NCBI RefSeq assembly: GCF_017305915.1
Contig: NZ_JAFKJN010000044.1
Location: 1 to 36,497 of the forward strand
DNA: 36,497 nucleotides
Direction: 5' to 3'
Source of the DNA: Reyranella sp.
Lineage (GTDB): Bacteria > Pseudomonadota > Alphaproteobacteria > Reyranellales > Reyranellaceae
Shown: piece after piece, positions 24,950 to 32,562 of the stretch
How positions within the stretch are numbered: position 1 is the first letter of the stretch
Layout of the letters: each line of letters opens with the position of its first letter
Made by a program: the position numbers and the translations under genes
Notes under the pieces: model-generated
Seen by the model: the letters and a program-made list of their open reading frames with translations, nothing else
Told to the model about the DNA's origin: nothing
The model's database searches: none

Positions 24950-25723
24950 ATGGCCGCCTCCGTTCCCGCCCTTGCTTTCGTTGCCGGCCCGACCAGGGCC
25001 GCCCGAACCGCCAAGGCCCAATTGGAAAAGCGCTACGGCATGGTTTCGCCTGCCGAGGCGGAGATCATCGTCGCGCTGGGGGGCGACGGCCTGATGCTGC
25101 AGACCCTGCACGGCAACCTCGGCCGGCAGACGCCGATCTTCGGCATGAATCTGGGCACCGTCGGCTTCCTGATGAACCAGTACCGAGCGGCGGGCCTGCC
25201 GGCACGGATCCGCCAGGCGCGGCACGTGTCGCTGACGCCTCTGCGCATGGTCGCGACCAACGGGCGCGGCGGACGCCACGAGGCGATCGCCATCAACGAG
25301 GTGTCGCTGCTGCGCTCGAGCCGCCAGACCGCGCGCATCGCGGTCGCGGTCGACGGCAACATGCGCATTCCCGACCTCTATTGCGACGGCGCGCTGGTCG
25401 CCACGGCGGCGGGCTCGACGGCCTACAATCTCTCGGCCCATGGCCCGATCCTGCCGCTGGGCGCGGGCCTGCTGGCCCTGACGCCGATCAATGCCTTCCG
25501 GCCGCGGCGCTGGCGCGGCGCCCTGCTGCCGCGCGCCTCGAAGGTCGAGTTCACGATCCTCGAAGCCAAGAAGCGGCCGGTGGCGGCCGCCGCCGATTCG
25601 GTCGAGATCGCCAATGTCTCCAAGGTCGTGGTGACCGAGGCGACCGACATCGAGCTCACCCTGCTGTTCGATCCCGAGCACGACCTCGAGGAGCGCATCC
25701 TCAAGGAGCAGTTCGAGCCATGA
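24950..25723 (+). CDS. nadK: NAD kinase
   Basis: A 257-residue enzyme that phosphorylates NAD to NADP. GGDG (residues 44-47) is the phosphate motif, followed by GMNLGTVGFLMN (65-76), INEVSLLR and TAAGSTAYNLSAHGPIL. It is short compared with the 290-residue E. coli type, as in many alphaproteobacteria. ATG was chosen over a TTG nine codons upstream, because the upstream codons would encode an Arg-rich tail with no match. It lies 102 bases from the divergent TauD gene. Confidence 0.93.
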   Translation: MAASVPALAFVAGPTRAARTAKAQLEKRYGMVSPAEAEIIVALGGDGLMLQTLHGNLGRQTPIFGMNLGTVGFLMNQYRAAGLPARIRQARHVSLTPLRMVATNGRGGRHEAIAINEVSLLRSSRQTARIAVAVDGNMRIPDLYCDGALVATAAGSTAYNLSAHGPILPLGAGLLALTPINAFRPRRWRGALLPRASKVEFTILEAKKRPVAAAADSVEIANVSKVVVTEATDIELTLLFDPEHDLEERILKEQFEP

Positions 25724-25730
25724 GCCGCTC

Positions 25731-25840
25731 CGTCGTCCCGACCGGGGCGGAGCGCAGCGAAGCGCAGGCGAGGGACCTTCTCTCCGTCGCATCGTCCTTG
25801 CCGATGCAGCGAAGGCCCCTCGACTACGCTCGGGGCGACG
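25731..25840. repeat. Family B-like inverted repeat
   Basis: CGTCGTCCCG begins it and CGGGGCGACG closes it, with GAGCGCAGCGAAGCGCAGG and GAAGGCCCCTCGACTACGC inside. It is a diverged relative of the TGTCATCCTGAGC repeats and fills the gap between nadK and the AbrB-type gene. Confidence 0.65.
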
Positions 25841-25846
25841 AGTCCG

Positions 25847-26950
25847 TTGAGTAAGAAAGAGTTCCCGTTCAAGCCCGAGCGCAAGCAAGTCATCGGGCAC
25901 GACGGCGTGGCGCCCGTGCTGCTGGCGCTGGCGATCGGCGGCGTCGGCGGCTTCCTCTTCAATTGGCTGAAGATGCCGCTGGCCTGGATGCTGGGCTCCT
26001 GCCTGTTCACGACAGTGGCGGCCTTCTGCGGCCTGCGCATCGGCATGCGGGTGCGGCTGCGCCAGGGCATGATCATCATCCTGGGCGTACTGCTGGGCTC
26101 GGGCTTTTCGGCCGATCTCGTGCAGCGGCTCGGCCAATGGGCGGTGAGCCTGGGCGTGGTGTCGCTGATGACGCTGACCGCCGCCACGCTCTGCTATCTG
26201 TGGCTGCGCCGCACCACCGACTGGAATCGCCAGACCTGCTACTTCGCCGCGATGCCGGGCGGATTGAACGACATGACCATCCTGGGCGGCGCGATGGGTG
26301 GCGAGGAGCGCGCCATCGCCCTCGCGCAGGCACTGCGCATCCTGACCGTCGTGATGACCATCCCGGTCTGGTATCGGCTGGTCAACGGCGCGCAGACCAG
26401 CGTGCTCTCCATGGTGCACGGGCCGACCGGCAACGACTGGCAGGACTACGCCATCCTGATCGCCTGCGGCGTGATCGGCGCCACGGTGGCGCGTCTGCTG
26501 CGACTGCCGGCGGCATTCATGATGGGGCCGATGATCGTCAGCGCCATGGTCCATCTGGGTGGCCTCACCAACTCCAAGCCGCCCGGCGAGCTGGTGGCGG
26601 CGGCCCAGGTCGTGGTCGGCGCCGGTATCGGCTGCCGCTTCGTCGGCGCTGCGATCGACAAGCTGCACAAGGAGATGGCGGCGTCGGTCGGCGCGGCGGT
26701 GATCATGATCGGCGTCGCCGTCGCCTTCGCGAAAGTCTCGGTCGCACTGACCGGCCTCAACCTCGACGCCACGGTGCTGTCCTACGCGCCCGGCGGCTTC
26801 GCCGAGATGAGCCTGATCGGGCTGGCGCTGGGCATCGAGATCGCGATGGTGGCGACCCACCATCTGTTCAGATTGTTCCTGATCCTGTTGGCCAGCCCGC
26901 TGGTGTTCCGCCTGTGGCTGCGCAAGGCTGAGCCAGAGCCTTCGGGCTGA
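25847..26950 (+). CDS. AbrB-type (PF05145-like) membrane protein
   Basis: A 367-residue protein with about ten membrane segments, made of two repeats with GGVGGFLFNWLKMPLAWMLG near the start and LRLPAAFMMGPMIVSAMVH in the second half. This is the family first noted next to or named after AbrB and ammonia-monooxygenase genes; it is neither a DNA-binding regulator nor an ammonia oxidiser. Its role is unknown; a transport function is likely. The start is TTG (SKKEFPF), immediately after a family B-like repeat. The C-terminus is Arg/Lys-rich. Confidence 0.82.
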   Translation: MSKKEFPFKPERKQVIGHDGVAPVLLALAIGGVGGFLFNWLKMPLAWMLGSCLFTTVAAFCGLRIGMRVRLRQGMIIILGVLLGSGFSADLVQRLGQWAVSLGVVSLMTLTAATLCYLWLRRTTDWNRQTCYFAAMPGGLNDMTILGGAMGGEERAIALAQALRILTVVMTIPVWYRLVNGAQTSVLSMVHGPTGNDWQDYAILIACGVIGATVARLLRLPAAFMMGPMIVSAMVHLGGLTNSKPPGELVAAAQVVVGAGIGCRFVGAAIDKLHKEMAASVGAAVIMIGVAVAFAKVSVALTGLNLDATVLSYAPGGFAEMSLIGLALGIEIAMVATHHLFRLFLILLASPLVFRLWLRKAEPEPSG

Positions 26951-27197
26951 GGCCAGCACCATTTCCCACCATTTTCGACCATTTTCACCGTTTCTTTCCG
27001 GTGGCGAAAATGGCGGCCCAGTCGGGCTTCGCGACGGCGCAAGGAGTGCAAGATAATCCATGCGGGCGAGTCTGCCCGCAGTTCGCGCAGACTCCTAATA
27101 TGGGCATTGGAAGCGAATTTTAGTCAATGAATCCCAGTATCGATTCGCGTTCCATTGCCCATAATGGGTTTGCTCGCACGGGCTTATCCACAAGGCC
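26951..27197. other. Structured intergenic region between convergent genes
   Basis: This gap has no likely gene apart from a 12-codon frame (ATG at 27060) that I do not count as real. Direct repeats ACCATTTYCN occur three times with 10-base spacing (26958-26987), followed by an inverted copy (CGAAAATGG at 27005). Next come two overlapping hairpins: TGCGGGC / GCCCGCA (27061-27080) and GAGTCTGC / GCAGACTC (27068-27094). They share bases and exclude each other. A long interrupted palindrome (27099-27163) follows and a perfect DnaA-type box TTATCCACA lies at 27184. The function is unknown. Confidence 0.6.
27099..27163. repeat. Interrupted palindrome, about 20-bp arms
   Basis: TATGGGCATTGGAAGCGAAT pairs with the stretch at 27143-27163, with one mismatch and one extra C, around a 24-base loop. 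It lies in the convergent gap before the SDR gene stop. Confidence 0.7.
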
Positions 27198-28013
27198 TCA
27201 CGCCCTCGTGGTGATGCCGCCATCGACCACCAGCAGGTGGCCGTTGACGTAGGACGCCTCGTCGGAGGCGAGGAACAGGGCTGCATTCGCGGTGTCCCAG
27301 CCGCTGCCCATCTTGCCGGTCGGCGAAGCCCTGTGGCGGATGGCGATCATCTTGTCGTAGGCCTGATTGTGGTCGGTCTCGCCCTTGGCGTACTGCTCGG
27401 CGAGGAAGTCGATCATCGGCGTGTGCATCAGGCCGGGCAGGATGGCGTTGCAGCGGATGCCCTTGTCGGCGTACTGCGAGGCGATCGCCATGGTGAGCGC
27501 GTTCACCGCGCCCTTGCTGGCATTGTAGGCGATGTAGCTCACGCCCTTGGGCGTGCGGATCGAGGCGATCGAGCTGACGTTGACGATCGCGCCCCGGCCC
27601 TGCTTCTCCATCACCGGCAGCACGTGCTTGGCGGTCAGGAAGAAGCTCTTCACGTTGACGTCGAACACGCGGTCCCATTCCTCCTCGCCGAGCTCGACCG
27701 GACCGCCGGTCGAGCCGATGCCGACATTGTTGTCGAGCACGTCGATGCGGCCCCACTTGGCCAGGCAGGCATCGACCATCGCCTTGACCGAGGCGTTCTT
27801 CGAGGAATCGGCCTCCCAGGCCATCGCCTCGCCGCCGTCCTTCTGGATCAGGCCGACCGTCTCCTCGGCGGCGGCGCGCTTGAGGTCGACGCACATCACC
27901 CTGGCGCCTTCGCGGGCGAAGGTGACGGCCGTGCACTTGCCGTTGCCCCAGCCCGGGCCGCTCGAGCCCGCCCCTACCACGATCGCCACCCGGTCCTCGA
28001 GCCTGCCCGCCAT
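27198..28013 (-). CDS. SDR-family oxidoreductase
   Basis: A 271-residue NAD(P)-dependent short-chain dehydrogenase. The cofactor motif is VGAGSSGPGWGNG (residues 13-25), with an extra-long glycine loop. NNVG (95-98) supports the central strand, and the catalytic triad is Ser147 or Ser148 with Tyr163 and Lys167 (AYNASKGA). An Asp in VDLK after strand 2 favours NAD. The substrate is unknown. GGAGGG lies before the ATG. The gene is convergent with the AbrB-type gene and divergent from the deaminase gene by 36 bases. Confidence 0.93.
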   Translation of the reverse strand: MAGRLEDRVAIVVGAGSSGPGWGNGKCTAVTFAREGARVMCVDLKRAAAEETVGLIQKDGGEAMAWEADSSKNASVKAMVDACLAKWGRIDVLDNNVGIGSTGGPVELGEEEWDRVFDVNVKSFFLTAKHVLPVMEKQGRGAIVNVSSIASIRTPKGVSYIAYNASKGAVNALTMAIASQYADKGIRCNAILPGLMHTPMIDFLAEQYAKGETDHNQAYDKMIAIRHRASPTGKMGSGWDTANAALFLASDEASYVNGHLLVVDGGITTRA

Positions 28014-28049
28014 TGCCGTTCCCTCCGTTTGCGGCAACTCTAGCACCCC

Positions 28050-28538
28050 ATGACAAACCACGAAGCCTTCATGCGCCAGGCGATGGAGCTGGGCGAGACC
28101 GCCGGACGCGAGGGCGACCTCGGCATCGGCTGCGTGATCGTGCGCGACGGCACGGTGATCGGCCGCGGCCGCAACCGCATGAACACCCAGCGCAACCCGA
28201 TGGTCCATGCCGAGACCGACGCCATCGCCGACGCGCTGAAGGCGCTCGGCACTGCCGACCTGTCCGCGGGTGCCGCGGACTTGTCCGCGGGTGCCGCGGA
28301 CTTGTCGGGTGCCACGCTCTACACCACCATGGAACCCTGCCCGATGTGCGCCGGCGCGATGATGAACACCGGCATCCGGCACTGGGTGATGGGCGGCCGC
28401 CTCAAGGCGGTCGGTCGCGTGATCGGCCGCTACACCGCCGAGAGCTTCGTCGCCTTCGTCGACGCCGACGTCGAGATCACCACCGGAGTCCTCGCCGCGG
28501 AATGCGAGGCGTTGCGCAACCGCTACTTCCGCAAGTGA
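28050..28538 (+). CDS. Nucleoside/tRNA deaminase-like protein
   Basis: A 162-residue zinc deaminase of the CMP/dCMP/guanine-deaminase fold. HAE (residues 53-55) and PCPMC (96-100) bind zinc and hold the proton-shuttle Glu55. The family deaminates guanine, cytosine or the wobble adenosine of tRNA; the substrate is not fixed. Between the two motifs an in-frame repeat adds residues: ADLSAGA occurs twice, then ADLSG, whereas typical members have one such segment before ATLYTT. The stop overlaps the convergent DUF1801 gene by 16 bases. Confidence 0.9.
   Translation: MTNHEAFMRQAMELGETAGREGDLGIGCVIVRDGTVIGRGRNRMNTQRNPMVHAETDAIADALKALGTADLSAGAADLSAGAADLSGATLYTTMEPCPMCAGAMMNTGIRHWVMGGRLKAVGRVIGRYTAESFVAFVDADVEITTGVLAAECEALRNRYFRK
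28254..28310 (+). repeat. In-frame 21-base tandem repeat in the deaminase gene
   Basis: Units GCSGACYTGTCCGCGGGTGCC occur twice and then as a 15-base partial copy, encoding ADLSAGA, ADLSAGA, ADLSG. The copies differ only at two synonymous bases, so the duplication looks recent. Confidence 0.9.
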
Positions 28539-28927
28539 TGGGTCAGCGCCAGCGCGATGCAGTGGCGGAGCGCGCGTAGCGGCAGGCGGTCGCCCGGCTC
28601 GAAGGTGAGCGCACGCTTGCCCTCGAAGCGGAAGGTGTCGGGATAGAGCTCGCGGAACGTCGGGACCAGCCCGCTCTGGCAATGGAAGTAGATCGCGTAG
28701 CGGTCGCCGGTCTTCAGGCAGTCGATGCGCACCGTCGTGCCGCTCCCGGTCTCCAGCGTGAGATAACTCGGCTGACCCCATTTCAGGGTCTCGGTCAGCG
28801 GGCCGACACCGTCGGTACGCGCGGCGACGTCGAACACCAGCTCACGCAGCGCCAGCAGGCGCTTCCGCGACGCGGCCGGATAGGCTGCGAACACGGCCGC
28901 CACGGCGGGCTGGGCGAATCGTTTCAT
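28523..28927 (-). CDS. DUF1801 (YdhG-like) protein
   Basis: A 134-residue cytosolic protein with the DUF1801 motif pattern: ETLKWGQPSYLT, DRYAIYFHCQSG and the ending of a short C-terminal helix. The fold is related to iron-chaperone-like YdhG/frataxin-type proteins, but no activity is established. The last 15 bases of its coding region lie on the deaminase gene's end in the other strand. Confidence 0.85.
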   Translation of the reverse strand: MKRFAQPAVAAVFAAYPAASRKRLLALRELVFDVAARTDGVGPLTETLKWGQPSYLTLETGSGTTVRIDCLKTGDRYAIYFHCQSGLVPTFRELYPDTFRFEGKRALTFEPGDRLPLRALRHCIALALTHHLRK

Positions 28928-28989
28928 CGCTGGACCGTAGCACGGCGCGCATGGAATGCTCGCGGCAACGACACGACCGGGAGGACCCC

Positions 28990-29946
28990 TTGCTTCGACG
29001 CCGTTTCGTCACTGCTGCCGTTGCGTCCGCCGCCATCCTGCCGGCGCGCGCCGACGAATGGCCGTCGCGCCAGATCAAGATCGTGATCCCCTACCCGCCC
29101 GGCGGCCCGACCGACATCTCGACCCGGATCGTCATGGAGAAGGTCGGCCGTCTGCTCGGCCAACCGATCCTGTTCGACAACAAGGGCGGCGCCTCGGGCA
29201 TGATCGGCGCGGAATACGCCAAGACCCAGCCGGCCGACGGCTACACCTTCCTCGCCAACACGATCGCCATGATGGCGATCACGCGGCACCTGCAGCCGAT
29301 CCCGTTCGATCCCGACAAGGACTTCCTCACGGTGGCGCGCATGGCGACCTCGTGGGGCGCGATGGCCGTCCATCCCTCGGTGCCGGCGCAGAACGTGGCC
29401 GAGTTCGTCGCCTACGTGAAAGCCAATCCCGGCAAGGTGAATTGGGGCTCGTCGGGCCTCGGCACCATCACGCAGCTCTATGGCGAGATGCTCAATCTCG
29501 AGGCCGGGATCAAGATGGTCCACGTGCCCTACAAGGGCAGCGCGCAGGCGACCCAGGATCTCCTGAGCGGACAGGTGCAGGTGCAATTCGATTCGACCGT
29601 GCTGCCGCACATCCTGGCCGGCCGCTTGCGCGGGCTGGCGATGCTGGCCGACACGCGCTGGCCGCATAAGTCGGAGATCCCGACGCTCAAGGAAACCGGC
29701 TACGGCAAGCAGGGCGGCGACAGCTGGTTCGGCCTGGTGGCGCCGGTGGGCCTGCCGGCCCCGATCGTCACGCGCATGACCCAGGCGATCGACCAGGCGC
29801 TGAAATCGCCCGACGTGCTCGACAGGCTCGACAAGGGCGGCCTCAAGGCGACCTACCTCGACCCGGCCGCCATGCGCGCGGAGATCGACACCGAATCGCG
29901 CTACTTCGCCGACATCATCAAGCGCGGCAACGTCAAGGTGAACTAA
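28990..29946 (+). CDS. Bug/TctC-family solute-binding protein
   Basis: A 318-residue periplasmic receptor of the tripartite tricarboxylate transporter family. A TTG start with a GGGAGGA ribosome site four bases upstream gives LRRRFVTAAVASAAILPARA, a Tat-like signal peptide ending near residue 20. The alternative ATG 13 codons upstream has no ribosome site. Next come the typical IVIPYPPGGPTD and FDNKGGASGMIGAEY segments. No TctA or TctB membrane partners are nearby, as for most Bug proteins. The ligand may be a carboxylate. Confidence 0.92.
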   Translation: MLRRRFVTAAVASAAILPARADEWPSRQIKIVIPYPPGGPTDISTRIVMEKVGRLLGQPILFDNKGGASGMIGAEYAKTQPADGYTFLANTIAMMAITRHLQPIPFDPDKDFLTVARMATSWGAMAVHPSVPAQNVAEFVAYVKANPGKVNWGSSGLGTITQLYGEMLNLEAGIKMVHVPYKGSAQATQDLLSGQVQVQFDSTVLPHILAGRLRGLAMLADTRWPHKSEIPTLKETGYGKQGGDSWFGLVAPVGLPAPIVTRMTQAIDQALKSPDVLDRLDKGGLKATYLDPAAMRAEIDTESRYFADIIKRGNVKVN

Positions 29947-29956
29947 CCTCGGAAAC

Positions 29957-29978
29957 CCTCCCCATTCACATGGGGAGG
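29957..29978. repeat. Family A clamp, short copy
   Basis: CCTCCCCAT-TCAC-ATGGGGAGG, a perfect 9-bp stem, lies 10 bases after the Bug gene stop and 5 bases from the stop of the convergent deaminase gene. It could end transcription for both. Confidence 0.8.
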
Positions 29979-29983
29979 AACAG

Positions 29984-30526
29984 CTATCCCTTCCGGCGGT
30001 CCCGGAACAACTGGTCGGTCTCTTTCTCGAGCACGCCGCCCAGCAGCGTGCCGGTGAAGAACGGCGCGGCGTCGACGACCGCCCGCGAGGGGATGTCGAT
30101 CTGGTCGATGCCGAAGCGCTTCAGCGAGGCGATCGACGTGCCGAACACGACGCCGCCGATGCGTGCCCAGGCGAGCGCGCTCATGCACATCGGGCAGGGT
30201 TCGGCGGTGGTGTAGAGCACGCAGTCCGACCAGCCGGTGCTGCCGTTGCGCGCCACATAGTCGTTCATGCAGGCGATCTCGCCGTGCAGGATGGGATTGG
30301 CGCTGGAGTTGTTGACGCCCTCGGCCATGACCGCGCCGCTGTCGGCCCGGACGATGACGGCGCCAAACGGATAGAAGGCATTGCGCTTGCCCTGCGCGAT
30401 CGCCGCGCGCATCGCCCGCTCGTGTCGCTCCATCGCGATGGGTGGCAGCTTGGCCTGCGCCCGCCGGCCGGCCGGGACACAAACCAGCGCGCCGGCGCCG
30501 GCGAGGACGGCGCGCCGGGCGATCAT
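29984..30526 (-). CDS. Exported nucleoside deaminase-like protein
   Basis: A 180-residue zinc deaminase with an N-terminal twin-Arg hydrophobic signal (MIARRAVLAGAGALVCVPAG, cleavage near RAQA). Zinc ligands are His81 (HGE) and Cys111/Cys114 (EPCPMC), with Glu83 as acid. The HGE form replaces the usual HAE. Export of such an enzyme is unusual and suggests action on nucleosides or bases outside the cytoplasm. It overlaps the DUF2165 gene by four bases (ATGA), so the two form an operon. Confidence 0.88.
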   Translation of the reverse strand: MIARRAVLAGAGALVCVPAGRRAQAKLPPIAMERHERAMRAAIAQGKRNAFYPFGAVIVRADSGAVMAEGVNNSSANPILHGEIACMNDYVARNGSTGWSDCVLYTTAEPCPMCMSALAWARIGGVVFGTSIASLKRFGIDQIDIPSRAVVDAAPFFTGTLLGGVLEKETDQLFRDRRKG

Positions 30527-31017
30527 GCCGTCTCCTCGTCGCGCTGAACGAGGAACAGGGCGACCAGCAGGATGACGACGACGAAGCGGAAGGCCGAGGG
30601 CACGCCGTTCCAATCCTTCGACTGCCACATCGCGAACCATTCGCCGCCGACCACCATGAAGCCGGTGAACCACAGCAGGAAGCCCAGGCCCAGGCCGAGA
30701 ACGGCAATGCTCTTCGCGGCGTTGAAGTCGCGCGCCGGCGCCTGCAGTGCGAGCGCGAGTCGCAGGCTGCCGAGCGCCAGCAGAAGGCCGGTCAGCGCCT
30801 CGCCCGCGATGATCAGCCAGTAGGCGACGGTCGCCACGGCCGGCGACTCGATCGCCCGGCCCTTGAGCGCATTGTTCGGAAAGGTCGTGTCCATGCTGAG
30901 CGTGTGGCGCACGAACGTAGCGTTCGAGCCGTAGTCGGCCAGGTTGTTGAAGGCGACGAGCAGCCCGAACAACGCACAGGACGCCACCATGGCGATCTTG
31001 ACCAGTCGTATCGTCAT
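30523..31017 (-). CDS. DUF2165-family membrane protein
   Basis: A 164-residue integral membrane protein with four segments; the conserved FNNLADYGSNATFVRHTLSM stretch lies after the first helix and DTTFPNNALKGR in the first loop. Matches the DUF2165 (predicted small integral membrane protein) family. Function unknown. It is cotranscribed with the exported deaminase, which might be a partner on the periplasmic face. Confidence 0.9.
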   Translation of the reverse strand: MTIRLVKIAMVASCALFGLLVAFNNLADYGSNATFVRHTLSMDTTFPNNALKGRAIESPAVATVAYWLIIAGEALTGLLLALGSLRLALALQAPARDFNAAKSIAVLGLGLGFLLWFTGFMVVGGEWFAMWQSKDWNGVPSAFRFVVVILLVALFLVQRDEETA

Positions 31018-31078
31018 CGTCGCGAAAGGCCCCCCGAAGCCGGCAGGATAACGCCTTCGCCACGGCCAGCATAGAACG

Positions 31079-31111
31079 CATTCCGCCCGGCTGAATCAGC
31101 CGGGCGGAATG
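31079..31111. terminator. Strong hairpin between the MFS and DUF2165 genes
   Basis: CATTCCGCCCGGCTGA / TCAGCCGGGCGGAATG forms a perfect 16-bp palindromic stem around one base. No good T-run follows, so termination or RNA protection is likely but not proven. Confidence 0.55.
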
Positions 31112-31142
31112 TGCCTCTCTCAACTCGTATCACCGGTGTGCC

Positions 31143-32486
31143 CTAACGCGCGAACCAGGCGCGCGGCCACGCACAGGAGGCCGCCAGCGCCAGCAGCAGC
31201 CCGCCGCCCGCGGCGAGGAAGGCAAAGCGATAGCCGGCGAGGAAGCCATCCGCCGCGCCATGGGCGTGCAGCGCCGTGAGCACGGTGGCGCCGCTCACGA
31301 TGCCCAGCGTGCGGGTGAGTTGCGACAGGCTGCCGGCGACGCCGCGGTCGCGCGCCGGCAGGGTATCGGTGACGAGATCGATGTAGGCCACCGCGAGCAG
31401 GCCCTGGCCCAAACCCTCGGCCACCAGCAGCAGCGCCACCATCGCGAGCGGCGTCGAGCCGTCGGTCTGGCTGAGCGGCAGCAGCCAGAAGCCGACCATG
31501 ACGATGCCGGCGAAGGCGGTCTGCCGGCGCCCGATCCGCGGCACCAGCCGCGCCGCCAGCGGCGCGCCGGCCAGTCCACCGGCGAAGGACAGCGCGAGCA
31601 CGAAGCCGCTGGCGAGCGCCGACAGGCCGAGCACGTTCACCAGGTAATACGGCGTCAGCAGCAGCAGCGAGAAGCCGGCGAGATTGGCCAGCACGTTCAT
31701 CACGTTGGGCACGGCGAAGGCCGGGTCGGCGAACAGGCCGGGCCGGATGATCGGCTCGGGCACCTGCCCCGCCCGCCGGACATAGAGCGCGAGCAGCACG
31801 AGCGCGACGACGAGCAGGACCGCCGCCTGCCAGCCCGGCACGGCCGGACGCTGCGACAGCACCAGCGACAGCAGCAGCGTGCTCATGCAGCTCGCCAGCA
31901 GGACGGCACCCGGCGCGTCGAAGGTGCGGGCCGGCAGCTTGGGCGACGGCAGCAGCCCCGAGAGCGCCAGCGTCACCAGCGCGATCGGCACGCGCATCCA
32001 GTAGACCGCGGGCCAGCCCCAGAGCTGGACCACCACGCCGCCCAGCAACGGGCCGACGGCCGACGACAGCAGCATCGCCATGGAGAAGCCGGCCAGTGCC
32101 CTGAGCCGCTGGTCGGGCGGATAGACCGAGGTCGCCAGCGCCGGCGCGCAGGAGAGCGCCAGCGCTGTGCCGATCCCCTGCCCCGACCGGGCCCACAGGA
32201 AGAGCGGCCAGTCCGGCGCCATCGCGCAGGCGGCGCAGCCGAACGCCGACAGCAGCAGGCCGAAGCGGAAGATCAGGCGATGGCCGAACAGGTCGCCGAG
32301 CTTGCCGCAGACCAGCATCAGCGAGCCGTAGACCAGCACGTAGCAGATGACGAGCCACTGCACGTCGCCCAGCGCCAGCCCGAAGTGCGCCGTGATCGCC
32401 GGCAGCGCGACGTTGACCGCGATGTCGAGCGGCGCGAGCGACGCGCCCAGCCCGACGATCGCAAGGCCGAGCGCAGGGTATGTCAT
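31143..32486 (-). CDS. MFS transporter (EmrB/QacA-like)
   Basis: A 447-residue drug-exporter-type protein with about 12-14 membrane spans. After helix 1 (LDIAVNVALPAI) come DVQWLVICYVLVYG and GKLGDLFGHR, the motif A of the DHA2 family. The ATG is inside a family B repeat arm (the complement of GTCATCCCGAG), so the repeat forms the 5' end and no usual Shine-Dalgarno is visible; a start 12 codons upstream would be repeat-encoded. Substrate unknown. Confidence 0.88.
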   Translation of the reverse strand: MTYPALGLAIVGLGASLAPLDIAVNVALPAITAHFGLALGDVQWLVICYVLVYGSLMLVCGKLGDLFGHRLIFRFGLLLSAFGCAACAMAPDWPLFLWARSGQGIGTALALSCAPALATSVYPPDQRLRALAGFSMAMLLSSAVGPLLGGVVVQLWGWPAVYWMRVPIALVTLALSGLLPSPKLPARTFDAPGAVLLASCMSTLLLSLVLSQRPAVPGWQAAVLLVVALVLLALYVRRAGQVPEPIIRPGLFADPAFAVPNVMNVLANLAGFSLLLLTPYYLVNVLGLSALASGFVLALSFAGGLAGAPLAARLVPRIGRRQTAFAGIVMVGFWLLPLSQTDGSTPLAMVALLLVAEGLGQGLLAVAYIDLVTDTLPARDRGVAGSLSQLTRTLGIVSGATVLTALHAHGAADGFLAGYRFAFLAAGGGLLLALAASCAWPRAWFAR

Positions 32487-32553
32487 CCCGAGCGCCGCGA
32501 GGGATCCTTCCTGCGGCTTCAAAGATCCCTCGGCCGCTGGCCTCGGGATGACA
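32481..32553. repeat. Family B inverted repeat, copy with TGTCATCCCGAG arms
   Basis: Arms TGTCATCCCGAGCGCCGCGA and GGCCTCGGGATGACA pair across an inner stem (GAGGGATC / GATCCCTC). It carries the MFS start codon on its left arm and spaces that gene from dienelactone hydrolase. Confidence 0.8.
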
Positions 32554-32562
32554 GCTTCGTCG

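Noticed and set aside
25847..26950. AbrB-type protein as transcription regulator or ammonia monooxygenase
   Set aside because: It is a ten-span membrane protein with no DNA-binding or copper-enzyme motifs; the label is historical.
24848..27061. Upstream extension of the TauD frame over nadK and the AbrB-type gene
   Set aside because: The translation has no domain and the TauD start with GAGGAGGAAGG is clear at 24847; the extension is a shadow of plus-strand genes.
27060..27098. 12-codon leader peptide before the long palindrome
   Set aside because: The AAGGAG site is far from the ATG, no regulatory codon run is present, and the next gene on that strand is far away.
27184..27192. TTATCCACA as a sign of the replication origin
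   Set aside because: A single DnaA-type box without AT-rich unwinding region or the usual origin genes is too weak.
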